Below the pieces are notes generated by a model that made no database searches, was not told the origin of the DNA, and worked only from the letters and a program-made list of their open reading frames with translations. A program made the translations under genes and the position numbers. A stretch of 64,000 bases of DNA from assembly GCA_950106755.1 (NCBI GenBank), contig OX467084.1:31003213-31067212 (forward strand). The letters run 5' to 3'. The stretch is from Climacium dendroides. Taxonomy: Eukaryota; Streptophyta; Bryopsida; Hypnales; Climaciaceae. This document shows, piece after piece, positions 48,051 through 61,287 of this stretch; position 1 is the stretch's first letter; each line of letters starts with the position of its first letter.

Positions 48051-48502
48051 CCCCCCCCCCTCAAAATTGCCACTTCTGCTGCGTTTACCTAAGAAAACCT
48101 AAAAAATACCTTTTTTAAAAATATAGCCATAAGATCTTATACTTAACTTGTATGAGAATATGCAGTAAAAATTTCATCAAACTTGACCTCATAGATTGCA
48201 AGATATTTGCATCGAAAGTGAAGAAAACAAGTTCTTTTGCAACTTGCTTGATTAGATTTTTACGCTTTGAATCTCTTTAACTGAATTTTTTTGTGCCCAT
48301 TGACCTCCATTTTTGGCTTATTGTGCCATAACTTTTTCTCCCAAGCACTTATTGAAATAAAAATTCCACATTCATAAAGCTTTTGCAAAACTGCACATCC
48401 TCAAAAAGCTTCAAAAACATTCACTACAAATTGAGACAATAGAAACCTACCCAGACCCAAACTGTCTCCTGGAGGGACAAACGGTCCTTTAGGAGTTCAG
48501 GG
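48051..48502 (-). mobile_element. R3 deletion derivative, about 450 bp, reverse
   Basis: TTAA lies at 48047-48050 and 48503-48506. It keeps ATAGATTGCAAGATATTTGC and the CATAACTTTTTCTCCCAAGC end but lacks the middle third of intact R3. A run of C lies at its left end. Confidence 0.6.
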
Positions 48503-48734
48503 TTAAGTACACCACAAAATTCATAAACAAAAGTGTTCAACACTGGGAACATTGTCGGTGGGCGAACTGCAGTTCACACTTCACAGGGTACAGTATCAAT
48601 GTTTTTAATCATAAATTGAAAACCCAAATTAAAATTGCAGGAAGCGCCAAATCTTTTATTTTATCAGTACCCTGCCGGGTGCAAATCAAAGGAAAAATCC
48701 TGCATGAGCGCCATGATTATAAGTTAGGGCACAG

Positions 48735-49585
48735 CAGAGAAAAAAAAAAATTTAGTGTTTTTTATAGCATATTTAACCATAGGATCTTGTACTAGACTTG
48801 TATAAAAATGTGTGGAAGTAATTTCACGAACTTTGACCGTGTAGATTGCAAGATATTTGCATTTAAAGTGAAGAAAACAAGATTTTTTGCACCTTGCTCA
48901 ACCACATTTTTTGACTTTAACCTTCATAACTTATTATTTTTGTTTTATTGATTTTAAATTTATAATTTTATATGATAAGTAATTAAATTGAGAGTCTAGA
49001 ATTTGTTTCTTTAAAAAAAAACTACAGTCAACTTTCACTCATTAAAAAATTGTTGAGTAGAAGTATGTTCAAGATTGAAGGGAAATTTAAATTGTCAATA
49101 GCTTTAAAATGGAATTGAAACACACTAATCCCAACAATGAGATTATTCTAGCAAGAAAATTTAACCTTTTGAATTTTTTTTGGAAAAATTGTAAAAAACA
49201 AGATCATAAATGAATCCTACAAGTTATTTTTTCAAGAAGATGCTTTAATTGCCTAAAAACCAAGATTATCCATAACTCTCACATAATAGATCCAAATGGA
49301 AAAAAATAAAGCTTTCCATGTACATCAAAAATATAATCTATGCAAAAACAAAAATACTTTTAGTTTTTTTTGAAGTTTTTTTTTGCTCACCAAACTAAAA
49401 AATGGACTTTTTGTGCCATTAATTTTTCTCTTAGGCTCCAATTGAAACAAAAATTATATTTTTAGAAAGCTGATAAATTTTTCTATCTTTACACGAAAAT
49501 TCAGAAAATCACAACAAATATGAGACTATAGGAGCCTACCAAAAATCCATTTTGTCCCTCGAGGGGACAATGGGACTTTAAGGGG
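48735..49585 (-). mobile_element. R3 element, about 850 bp, reverse, degenerate flanks
   Basis: The right end GGGACTTTAAGGGG is followed by TAAA. The interior includes ACCATAGGATCTTGTACTAG, TAGATTGCAAGATATTTGCA and AAGCTTTCCATGTACATCA. The left end lies near GTTAGGGCAC and is shortened relative to intact copies. Confidence 0.65.
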
Positions 49586-51175
49586 TAAAACAATTACCAC
49601 CTTAGCATCCTAGAATAATCATTTTTAATTACATCATAGATAGAAGTTCTTAGTTAATTTCCTATTATAGTCACTAACTCCATTGCCATCATTCAAAATT
49701 TTAATTACAATCATGTAATCAACACAAAGTCATCATATACATATTGTCCATCTCAAATAGATAGATAAAAATTCTGGGCTTCAAAAAAGGCCGGTGTGAA
49801 TAAAGCGTCTGTTCGTGATGACAATGAGCCATTCCATACACTTTGTTCATTCTGTATAGCTATGAGGGAAACAAAGTGTATGGAATCCATTTTTCATGCA
49901 TAGTTTATATTAAACATTTATACTTTCAAGATTCTACAACAAGTCCATGTGGCAATGAAGGCCACCTAATAATAATAAGTCAAATGTGCAAGATATTCCA
50001 TGATCTCATTTCTAAGGTCGTATTAGAAAAGTTTAAGCATATGAAAAAGGGGAAAGAAAATATATGAGTTAGTCCAATTGTGTGTAGAAACTTGGATCTA
50101 TAAAACACTTGCAAAATAGTAAATAAATGTTGGGCATCAAGTTCTTTTTTATTTTGCTAAACACACCTACTTTGAATACTTTGAAAATTTACAATTTATT
50201 CATTTGGTGTCCCCAAACTATATAGATTTCTAAGAGAATTTAGAATCTATTTTTGACTCCCAAAACAAATCCAACAAAATATTAAACAATATAACAATAG
50301 GACACCATTCTCAAGTACTTATATAACAATCTTTTCTTTTAAAGACCAATGGGTAGTCCAAATTTTCAAAATTGTGAAGATGTATTGTAAATGTAAGTGT
50401 AACTTAAAAATATAATTCAATGACAACTCTCAAACAATAGTTGTCAAATATGATCCATAGATTATATTCATATGAATAGATCAATTGATATACAATTCAA
50501 TATATATTTTTAATAATATTTAAAGTCCCAAATTGAAAATTCTTTCCAAAATCAATTGTAAATCCAACATTTGTGATTTTTGAAGTTCAAAATGTTTAGT
50601 TTTAATTATTGTGATTTTTTGAAGATTTTTGTTTTACTTTTTTATTCAAACCATTTCTAAAGGGTCAATTTTTGAATTGAAAAAGTTAATTTTTTGAAGC
50701 CATATCTATTAGTACCCTTAGAATTACACAATATTTGCTAAGCAAAGTCTTCAAAATCTATACCATACAAATGTTAAAGAACTAACATAAAAATATTTCA
50801 AAAAATTGATGGATGAAGAAACACAATTTTGGGATGTTTGGAGATGTGTTTGCGTTCATTCATTGTTTGAAATTTCAATGCTTATTTCTTTAGGGGTAAA
50901 ATAGAAAAAGTTTGGGGATTGATCCTTCAACAATGTCACTGTATCAAAAACAATTTCTTGAATAATGATCTATAATGCACAGACAAGTTTGCATTCAAGA
51001 TTTCCTAAAAACATGACCTTTGATTCATGGGAAGCAAAGGGTCCTCTCCCTTGGAATTCAAGAATGTAAGTTATGTATGTGGATTTATAAGTGTGAAAAG
51101 CACAGCCTCAAATCACATTCTTATACCAAAGGAAGGTGAAAATTTGAGGCAATAATCTTTCTAGATTTGTTTTAC
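49586..51175. other. AT-rich intergenic DNA with one strong hairpin
   Basis: No gene is visible. CTTTAGGGGTAAAA near 50890 resembles an element end without a partner. The perfect hairpin at 49831-49886 is listed separately. Confidence 0.4.
49831..49886. repeat. Perfect 17-bp-stem hairpin
   Basis: ATTCCATACACTTTGTT at 49831-49847 pairs perfectly with 49870-49886 across a 22-nt loop. No other copy was noticed in the window. It may be a small foldback element or a folded RNA precursor. Confidence 0.75.
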
Positions 51176-51179
51176 TTAA

Positions 51180-51399
51180 CCTTTGAAGGATGGACTTGTG
51201 ACTGTGGAAATCATTTGTTTGGTTTGTATAAATCGTTTGCTTAAAAAATTGCAAAAGCACTCATTGGAAGTCAAATTATTCTAAAAGACCTCCTCTTTTC
51301 ACAATAAAATTCCAAGGATGAATAGTTGCAATTCTGTCTTACTAGAAGGATTTTCTATGATCCAATTGGATAAAAAATGTCCTTGTCTACATTTAAGGG
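51180..51399 (+). mobile_element. R1 element, 220 bp, TTAA-flanked (reference copy)
   Basis: TTAA lies at 51176-51179 and 51400-51403. The termini are CCTTTGAAGG... and ...ACATTTAAGGG. The body carries GACCTCCTCTTTTCACAA and AGAAGGATTTTCTATGATCC. It is followed directly by a relative of the 9930 foldback element (about 51405-51500). Confidence 0.8.
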
Positions 51400-51499
51400 T
51401 TAAGATATATTTGCACTTGGTATTAAAGAGTGTTGTTAATGAGGGTCTTAGGAATGAATTTAGACCTACTTCTAGACCAGGTTCACATTGCACACATCA

Positions 51500-53980
51500 C
51501 AAGATACATAAGCTTATTGTAAGTGAGGATGTGATTCTCCATCACCACAGCTGCGGATTCTCGTGGCAGTGATCCAAGCTTACTCTCTCCTTTGCAGAAA
51601 CCACAATGGTGGGGCTCTCTGAACGACTCTGAGCATATTGCCCAGTGAGGAACGCCAGACATCTGATGAGTACCGTCGACGATTAATGCTACTGCTAGGT
51701 TACTGCTGCTTCACCGTGTTGATGCTCTTAGTAGGACTGTAGCAGTCACCGACGTCCATCCAATATACTGTAAGTGCGTCAGTTTGAAGAAGATAAGCTT
51801 ATAATTAGTCAAATGAATAGATAAGTTAGTGATGATGAGAGCCATCGGCCATCATCGATTGCTTCTGTTTATGGACTAGGCGAACATTGCGTCGACAACG
51901 GACGAGCTTACTCGACAAGAGAAAGCTAAGCTAGGAAAGGTGCGGAACTGGGGATCCGATGATCCGGATTTGAATCGCGTGTTGTTGGTTTAGGGTTTAA
52001 TGATGCAGGGTGCCGATAATGTACTGAGAATCGGTCTGTAACGGAAATTTCAGGGAAAACTCTGTGTATGGGCCGGGCTCAGAATTCAACTTAAGACTGC
52101 TGCAAGGTGAAAAAAAGTCGCCATGTTTTGGGTGAGATTTGTTGACGGGCAGCCATGGCAGGCCATACCGCCGTACTGTTGTAACTTAGGGAAGACAATT
52201 TAACTGTCTGTTGTCCTGCAAATTGCACGGTCAATCATGGGCGACGCTTTTGTTTTGAGGCCGTCTACTGTTCAGTACACGTTCACTGACGGCAGGAGGT
52301 GTAACTTAGATTCAGGATTCCTGATATGCTTCAGTTGGGACGAACTCGCAAGGCAGCAGGTGGCATTTGCAAGTGCCAATTCGACCAACTGCCAAAGCTT
52401 GTCTTAAATGTGTAGTCTCAGAGTGGATCATTCTCGCACACTTTGCACTTGATCGGAGCACAATTTGGCAGTGAGGCCCGAGGGAAAGATCTGGACTAAG
52501 GTAGAAGAACCTATTTCGGACAGGCCCCATGTTGGTTGCATAGGCTGATCTATTGTGGGCAACAATTGAATGCACTGATTATTGAGAAAGATTCTTTGTT
52601 TGTACCTTCTCGTCCATTCATCTCTCTTCTTTCTTGGCTTAGGGAAAAGTGCTAAAGTTTTTTAGAATAGGTGAGTTTATGAAACCAGAATGAAAAATCC
52701 TCTTTTATATTCAACAAAATATTCATTCTAGGAGAAAAAAATTCCATTTTTTTGGCATTCTTTGGCAATTTTATTTTTGCACACCTTGAATCAATTCCTC
52801 CATGACTTTTCCAAATCATGCACATTGAAATGCTTAAGTTATCCGAAATAGATACTTCTACCTTACCGTGACTTTGTGCCTAGCTGGTTTAGGACCAGAG
52901 TTCAGATCTTTATTGCACTAACTATTCAAATAATTGCACAAATTTAGTTATTTTTGGGACACAAATGAAAAAGAATTCCGTGGTAAGGAAAGAATAAAGT
53001 ATGTATACCCATTGTAGATCCTTTGGTCATTGTACATATTTAGCCTAATTGGTTTTATAATTTTTGGGTTACAATTGAACAACAAGTTTAAAGTTTTTCA
53101 CACATATATTTTAGTCAACTCATTTTAACCCAATCTCATCAAATTACATCCTTAGGTATTGAAAATTATACAAGGATTCTCATTAAGTCAATTTAGTGTG
53201 GAATTAAGTTGAAAAGTCACCATTTTGTGAATTCAATGAACACCATGTTATTTCTATACATTACAAACAATTCATTCATAATTCATTCATTCAAAATGTT
53301 TGGGATTATAGTTGAAAATAACATTTAAAAAGCTTGTTTTGTGATTTAAGTAGAGTTTAGCATTCCTAAAATTTTTGAGTTTCAAAACCCTTTTCAAAGT
53401 GTAGTTTGGGAGTATTGAAAAGTGAAAATTTGGGGGCATTTTCAAGAAGCACTAATAGACACGTAATTGTTGATTGTGAGGTGTCATTTTGTGGGTAGTC
53501 AGTATGGCCCAAGACCATGTGTGGACCTCTCAACCACCTCTAAAAGCTTCATCTCCTTCAATCAGGCAACAATCAAAGAGATGCAATTAATAAGAATGAA
53601 TAGTGTTCATTGATCCCTTCAGTCATTTCATTTGTTTTTAGATTGATGATTGCATGGATGGAAGGGGGACAATAGTTCAAGTTTATTTTTTTAGTCCTAG
53701 ATAGTAACCAAAAGCCAAATTGATTAATTTTCAACATCACAAAATGCAACAGAAAGATGATTTTGGGACCAAAAAATTGAGGCCAATGATAAGAGTATTT
53801 TGGAATGGAGGGAGTACATTTTAAAGTGGATCTTTTAGAAAGTTCTCTGAGGATCCTCTCTTTTCCTCATGTTTTGTGAAATGTTTTTTTTTTTTTTTTT
53901 TAATGCTCAAATGGCCAAAATTCACTTAGGGAAATTTCTAAGTCCTAAGTTGCCCCCAAGAGCGAGGTAGCCGAACGTGG
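51500..53980. other. Intergenic; GC-richer to about 52600, then AT-rich
   Basis: The part 51500-52600 has near-genic GC and no obvious repeats, but only short frames without recognisable domains (for example 52312-52575 minus). It could hold a noncoding transcript or an old gene fragment. From 52650 the sequence is AT-rich; a T tract lies near 53885-53901. Confidence 0.35.
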
Positions 53981-56900
53981 TCCCGTGGTCAAGCAAACCA
54001 TGTCCACCCTGAGTCGCGATGTTTCCTAATATCGCCTCTACTCCACGTGACACCGTCCGCCGACGCATCATCGCACATGGGCCAGCAGGCCCCGCCATCG
54101 CCAGTAGGCCCCGACCTCCCCCCAGTCCCGGGAACAACACCACAACTCCGGCTCTCGCTATCTATGTTCCCAGCCCTGGCCAGCACTCCATCTCGTCTCT
54201 CCCGTTCCAAATCTTCGAATCGATCCGCTCGCCGTTCAATTCCACCAACAATCGCCCCATGCCCCCTCTCATTCCTTTCCTCCACTGATCCGTCGCCATT
54301 AGACCTCTTGACGGCCCAAACATCCATGAATTCGGCATTGTGTTCAGCGACCGCGAGATACAGAGGATTTAAACGAGGGTTGCAATTTTACGGCGCTTGT
54401 GACGATCGTAATTGGAGGTTCTTGTTGCGTGAGGTTCTCTATTTTCGCGGCGGAGGATCGCACGGAGCGTGGTTGCTCGGTTTCAAGTAGGCTTGTGGCG
54501 TGGTAATGCGCCGGCGTGAGTGTGAGACTTGAGGCGGATTACTTGAACAGGTTTGTAGTTCTCCGGGGTTTGGAGTCTTTTGTGGTTTTTAGAATTGCGG
54601 TTCAAGTCGTGGCGGTGGAGAAGCCCGTGCGGGGAAGTGTGGAAATGCAGGGAGGGAATGAAGGTTGAGAGAGTGGGAATCATGTCATGGGAGGAGAAAG
54701 GGTAGGAGGAAAGGTTCAGTGCGTTGTTTGTTTCCTTTGATTGTTTCCCTAGGCGACCGTCGCGCTGTGGAAGTATGTGAGGTGGAATAGTGATGGATTT
54801 GAGATCAGCAAACGAGCGGGCCGGGCCTGCACTTTTTGATGATTTTGGGAGTGAGTTGTGACCGTATGTGGCATGAGATGGTACGCGATGGGCCAGGATG
54901 CTTTCTTGCTGATCAGTTTCATGGCGGCTGCTTAATTCTAGTGGCATACAGTCATCCCGAAAGTCCACGTCTTTTGTTTTATCACGACAAGTTGCAATAG
55001 TGATTATGGTTGACGAAGCGATTGGACTTGAGAGTTACCTCGGGGGATTTAAATTTAGAGTCGGATATTGAGTTTCTTGCGATCAAAAGAAAACGCTTGT
55101 AAAGATCAGGCACGGCACAATGCATACAAAATTGCCTAGAGTAGTTATCTGGTCAACTATAGCCGGCCTGAGCTGCACAGGAGGGATTAAATCCTGTTTT
55201 TGTGTACGTGGACGCTGAGAACTGCCCTCGCGATTCTTGTCCTTAGTCGATTGACGTCAGGGTAATTGCCATCAGAGTTGCGGTCGCGCGAACATACTTA
55301 TGTCAGTTCAGCTATGATATACGTAGTATTCTGTATCAGATATTTGTTAGATGGCAAAGTTCTTGTGTAAGGCTGTTGCGATTGCTAAAGTTTGAGACAA
55401 TGGTTTGAACATTATCGTCCTTCAGCCCTTTATTACGTCGGTGTGAGTATAGTACTGGGCACTTAATCATGAATGACTAGGCAGCCGCTGGGTAGGGTTA
55501 GGGTAAGTCATCGGAGCAGTAGGTTTTCGAAATTTTCAGCCATGGTTTCCATAATTTTATGCTGAAATATTCGCTAAACCCTCGGGATGAAAGCTTCGAA
55601 CTCCACTCCCATGTAGTCAGCCTGCAGGGAAAGTGTGCCTGCTTCGCGGCAAATTCAAGTTAGTTGCCGCGACTCAATTAAACAACTAACCCGTCTTGTT
55701 GTTTGTACTGCTTTTGATTTGAACCTCACTTGCACTCACTCTCGCTCCAGTTTCTGTAAATTTGTTGTTCTCAACGTTAATTTGCACTTTGCAGGCATAT
55801 GATCAAGTTTGGCAGAACTGTTTTGGATTGTAGACAATTTTGACTTGGACATCAGAGGAAGAAAAATTCTTAAATGCTCCATCCAAGGTGAGGTACGAGT
55901 AGTTCATTATAAGCTAGCTATTGCATCTGGGCTCGACCACGGTGACTATGCGGTTGCCGCAGCCATCAATTTTCCAATTGCCACTGTGCTTACCTATTTT
56001 CGTACACTTTTGACTTGCCCAGTTCTGCAAGCACTGTTTCCCGGACAAGGTTTTCAGCTAGGTTTTCATTGGTTTCTTGTAAGTAGAGCGAGACAACATG
56101 TATGTTTCTCAATCAATCAGCAGGCAGTACGTGCTTGGTTAATTTGGCTGCAGTGAATTCTATTGCGAGAACCTGACGAGAGTCTTTGGGTCGTTGCTGC
56201 AGAAATTGGTGATACCGTGGAGCAAGAGAAGTGTCTTCGGTTCTGGTGTGGTTGGAGTTTAAACTGTTAGTAATCGAGCTCGTCAGGTATGTAATGACGA
56301 GCACCTTGAAGGGCGATTCAAGTATGCAGATCTTATTATGTCTTGAAGTGATCCGAAAATGAAGAGGATCGAAATGTGGTTATTCATTCAGCACGTACTA
56401 TGTAGTTCGCTGCACTAAGGATGTGGCAAATGTTGGTTGTAGCTTGCAGATTGTTGAAGGGGTGGGACTAGGTGATAGGTTGGCTGGACACCAAATTTTG
56501 ACCCCCATCAGGCATTCCGGCTCCTATCGCCCAGACATCAGAGAATCAAGAAATTCACGGAGTGCCGGGTAAAGCACATCACTTATTCAAAACAGAATTG
56601 GCTTGTGAGCTTCGAACTACTGATTGCTCGACAAGAATTCCGAAGGCCAGGCACGTACCCTAGCGCCTGCTATTTCTTGTTCCAAGTATCCAACTCATGC
56701 CTTGCTATGTCATTGTAATCCAATACGCCGACCATCGTGCGGTTCAAGCAAATAATTTCCAGCTGTGCAGCAAGCGAAGGTGTGCCACCAAGGGAGCTGT
56801 CAGGAAGAGAATGGTTTTTTATATTACTCCATCATATGGCATCTTCTGGAACGTGATTCCAATTTGCGTTTAGAAGAATGTAAGCATAGGTTGGAGGGGA

Positions 56901-57538
56901 AATCTCCAGTACAAACAACTCGCATCAAATGAACTTCCGCGACGAGGAGGTGCACCCCGTGGTAATTTGCCTTTCCCCATTCCAGTATTAACTATATAAC
57001 TTAATCTTAAATTTCCGGTCTTGTGGAAAGAATAATTGTAATATTATTCTGGCGAAGGACGTCGAAATATGAGAGTTGTCGGATCCTTTGTCTGTTCTGA
57101 CCTCTGGCTGGCCGACGTACCAATGGAACCTTGTTATTTTTATTTTCTTTAACCGTTTAACGCCTAAATCCTTTTTGAAATTTTGCACGTTTTGGCTTAT
57201 TATCATTGAATAAATGTATAATTTATCTCAAGTTAATTATATAAAAAGGTTTTCTTCCAAAGATTCAAATCTTATTTTGGATGAATGAGAATTCATTGGG
57301 CGAAACTATGCCGAGAAGTATTCTGTTCATCATCCAGAATATGGAATTTTGGAGCTCTTAGGGTTTAAAAGCAATGGGCTCGTGACTGGCTGGTTCTGGC
57401 TGTCGTTGCATTTGTTTGTTTGCTTTTGGGGACAGAAAGCTATGGTTCCTATCCAAGGTAATGTATTGTAGATAAGCATATTTCGAGTTGAGACTTCTGG
57501 TTTATGGCAATAAGCTTATAGTAACTCTGGGAGAGTGA
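53981..57538 (+). promoter_or_regulatory. GC-rich, low-repeat region upstream of the protease-like gene
   Basis: A CpG-rich core at about 53990-54500 is followed by 3 kb of moderate GC without the repeats seen elsewhere. Candidate noncoding exon borders exist (for example TTTGCAG at 55794 and AAG-GTGAGG at 55887; CAAG-GTAATG at 57458), so a long spliced leader or a separate noncoding RNA is possible. Frames of 147 (54047-54490), 161 (54483-54968 minus) and 115 codons (55809-56156) look like compositional products and match nothing I recognise. Confidence 0.35.
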
Positions 57539-60295
57539 ATGGATGACCAGGACAAGGGGAAACGAGTTTTATCGGCAGCCAATCAGGAGCTTCCAACCAG
57601 TGCTTTCAAGGTTCCAGACAGCAATCCTCAGAGACCGCCATTTAGCAGTATCCAGAGGCTCCCCGCAGACGGCCTACATAAGCTGCCGGTCGTGATTGAC
57701 AGGTTTGGAGCAATCAACCTTCTTCCAAAGGACAAGTTTGGTGCAGTTCAAAAATGGGATGATAACCAATCCTCAAGCTTTGGTTCTACTTGCAGCCGCC
57801 GGTTTGAGAATGCAGAAGAGTCAACTGGATCCTTTAATATTGCAATAGATAATAATAAGGATTTAGAGGAAGCCTTGGGAAAATATCATTACATAGAATC
57901 TGGTAATCTCTCCGTGAATGAATCTGGATGGGGAAAGAACCAGCTGGATTATCCTACTTCAGCGGCTACAAGCAACCCTTGTTCGAGTAGAGTATATGAT
58001 GGTTCTCACTCAAATTCAACAACTTATACTTGCACACTCGGGCAAACCTCAAACTTCACCGAAGGCGACAACGAAAGCGGACTCGGAGGCTCTCCTATCA
58101 AACGTCTCCGCGATTCATCAAGATCTGTAAGAATTCTCTGCTATCCCCAGAAGTTTACGCCCGTGAGCTGCTGTAGCATTATGCCTGAAATGATCATGGT
58201 CAGAAATTCTATGCACGCAATTGTATTAGTCCCTTTACTATCACGATAAGGCAATTATGAGTTATGTTAAGCTCATTAGCTTTGCGGAAGTCAGAAAGCT
58301 AGACACCGCCATATTTGAGATTGGCGAACGTCATTGTCTAGCTACAAGTCTCTCAATGAGTATATTGTGATTCGTGGTGCAAAGTTTCTGTAAATTTTCC
58401 ATTTGACATGTATCATTAGCTGTTGATTGGGCTAACTTGTGAATCTTTTGTTGATTCTAGGATGAGGAGAAGAGAACCAGAACAAAATATGTACATTTCC
58501 AATACCCAGAGCCCATATTTGCTGAAGGCTCAGCGTCCCATGCGTCCGGCGTTGATGACTTGTTGCCTAATACAGGCTTAGAACAGATTTTTGACACTCG
58601 GAAAAGACCTGTGCCTACAGTTCCGCACATCAGATACAATTTCGGCGAGCCAAGATTGCAATCAGCTGGACTCTCTTCAACGTCTCGCAATCCTCCTCAG
58701 CCTCAGCCTTTTCGCATTCCAATTCCTTCTCAACCTCTTGATCTCAATGAGTTACCACCGCCTTCGATTGGAGAAGATTTAAGGAGTTCCGGCACCTCTT
58801 TGGGGTCAGAGGATGGATCAGTCCGCGAGATTCGTTCCAATTACAAATTCGCATCGATTGGTCGCCAGGCATATTTACGAAAGCGCATGGAGGAGCGGCA
58901 AAGAATCCAGGTAGGTCCCTGAAACTTAAATTACGTTAAATTGGTGGAATTCCACGATGTTGGAAATTCTCAGGGCGCGCAGCCTGAAACGTAAATAAAT
59001 ATTAGTCTCAGTTTTTGGAGCTTTGTGTAGATTAATGTCACAATTTTTGGCACCCATAAAAGCGCCAATCTAACGAAATTGATATCCTGAGATTTTTAGT
59101 TACAAGTTAGGAATCATTCGATTTTATATTAGGAAACTAATCACTCTAATCCCTTTGAATATCGAAAAAGAACCTTTGCCAATGGATTTTATCGATATTT
59201 ATTCTTTTTCATCAGCTGACCATGTCATATCAACTTTATGGGCTCAAGGATGCGACTCCGGTTACCGCTGGTCTGCCGGAGACCCACGGAGCGGAACGAT
59301 GTCGCCATGTTGTATCTCCAGAGGTGAGTGCTTTCAACCTTCATCGCGGAGTGGTGGTCAACAGAATTAGCCAGTTCTAAGTGAGATTGGCGGTACTGAT
59401 GGGCCATTGAACTAACTTGCTCAAGTTCGACAGCAAAGAACTTATTGAACTCGTAATTTGAAATTTTTATGCAGGACCTGGTATGGTTGAATGTTCGAAA
59501 TTATTGCGGTATGGTACTTGACCGGGAGACCGGGACTGTTCTAGGGACAGCGGTTCTTTTCATACCCGCCTCTGACTCCAAGAATCGCAAGAATGCTTGG
59601 GTGACGAGCGTGAATACTGTGGAGGGCCGATGGGAGGTTGTCATAAAAGACAGCAAGGGGGAAATCCAAGTGTCAAAGCTCATGCTAACAAGCACTGCAT
59701 TTGGCCTTGCTTTCTTCAGTGTCCGCACTTGGCAGAAGACTTTCGCGCTAGCCTTCCTGAATATGGTCGCTGGTCAGGCTAGCCTTCCACATCGGATGTC
59801 CGTGGACACTGAGCGAGGAGATCAAGTCTACGTCTTTGGGTGACTATTTCAGAAGCCTTCCTCTTGAGTTAGCCATAGTAGAAAAATATAAATTGCCTCG
59901 GTCCAACTTTTATGTTTCTGGAAGAGTTGCGTGTGTGGGGTGTGTCATCAGCTCGTATATAACAAGGTTCATGCGTATTAACACGCATATTCCCAACTGT
60001 TATTTTGTGCAGGTATGAGGAGCCCTGGGAGTCGGAAGTGGGCAAAATAGCAGATATTAGGGTCCGACCTGGAAAAATTACAGAAGCAGGCAACATGGAG
60101 ATTGTAATGGTGGACTTCACCAAAGGCCAATTAGGAGGTTCCATTACAACCGCGGCTGGATTCAGCGGAGGCTTAGTGGCGCGAGCAGACGGGCTCTGGG
60201 CCGGTGTAATTACCGGCCAAATGATGCTCGGACACCCATCCCGGATTGATTTTTGTTCTGCCTACAATGTCTACTCCTTCCTTGAGGAACTCTAG
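57539..60295 (+). CDS. Protein with C-terminal trypsin-like fold, probable inactive protease
   Basis: Exons: 57539-58126, 58461-58910, 59216-59323, 59475-59839, 60013-60295; GT-AG introns with consistent phases; 597 residues. Residues 1-380 are Ser/Pro/Asn-rich and probably disordered, with an LDLNELPPPS motif near residue 290. Residues about 385-597 look like a chymotrypsin-fold domain: GTAVLFIP resembles the first strand (family GTGFvi), WVTSVNTV sits where LTNAHVV is usual, GLAFFSV where DLALLKV is usual, and GFSGG (553-557) supplies the nucleophile motif with Ser555. Asn429 and Gly459 therefore seem to replace the catalytic His and Asp, suggesting a non-proteolytic role. No signal peptide or membrane segment is seen. 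I do not recognise the N-terminal half. The fold call rests on motif pattern alone; another beta-rich domain is possible. Confidence 0.75.
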
Positions 60296-60920
60296 TTAAT
60301 AGTAGATCGATCGATCCATCGTACAGTCACTTGGAAAAACTCACTCTTTCCCTGCATTAATTATACTCGAACACCATTACCCTGGTGCGAACAAATTTGA
60401 AGAGTTTATCATTGGCAGCAATCTTCAAGCTCTTAGCTTTACGATTTCTGTCATATTTACGAAGACTTGGTTCTATTGGCAACTTAGCAATTCCTTCCTG
60501 AAGATCGGGTCACTTTGGCACATCTGCACAATTGACACCCATGGCGTTTTACAAGTGGGTTTTTTTTTACTTGTTTTAAGAGTAGTTATGTTGAGTTGTC
60601 ACAATCGATTTCTATTCCGTTTCAAGCTGAAAGTCTTTGAAAACGGAGTCTCCAAACTTGAGTGGTGGAGAGATTATGTTAGTTGAACACCATAGATCAC
60701 TTGGAGCACAGTTTATTGTCCTCCAATTCTACAAAGAACCAGTTTTCTTCTTCATCCATTCTCCTGTGGCTAGTGTGGACCTAGCACAATACACGAGCGC
60801 AGTAGATACCGACAAAGTAGAAAGTAGAAGGGTTGGTAATTCTTGAGCCTCAATTGTAAAGCAAGTGTCTTGGTAATATAGTTGTTGTAAATGTGGATAA
60901 ATAAATTTCTTATTCTTGAA
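60296..60920 (+). other. Probable 3' untranslated region of the protease-like gene
   Basis: Moderate-GC sequence follows the TAG stop. GATAAATAAATTTC near 60896-60909 could serve as a polyadenylation signal. The small frame at 60637-60846 is not supported. Confidence 0.4.
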
Positions 60921-61287
60921 TCCAAAATAGATTGAATTTTCAAACGCAGTGCAGTCTTTGAATGACAGTCCATCTATCCAAAAATTAACACTCCAAATTT
61001 GAAAATGTAACGAAGATCACACCAAAGCCTTTACAAATAGTGGCATTGTTGTCTCTCTTATTTCCATATGTACCAGTCTCTCTACACCAAAAGTTCTGAA
61101 ATCTAAAATCCAGCAAGTTGCCAAAATTATGTACCACTGCCATTGCTTTGCAATCACACCTTCCAACCTAGACTCCTAGAAACCACACGTCACCTAGTTA
61201 TGAAACCCTAACCTATTATCAATCCATGCATGCATGTAAAATTGCTTCATAGCGCAATATGATTACTTCTTTGAATAGGTGGATTAA
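60921..61287. other. Intergenic DNA
   Basis: No gene is seen. It ends at the TTAA (61284-61287) that flanks the next R3 element. Confidence 0.4.

Noticed and set aside
54047..54968. Frames of 147 and 161 codons in the CpG-rich region
   Set aside because: Low-complexity Ser/Pro/Arg translations without domains, overlapping frames on both strands, and no supporting splice pattern.
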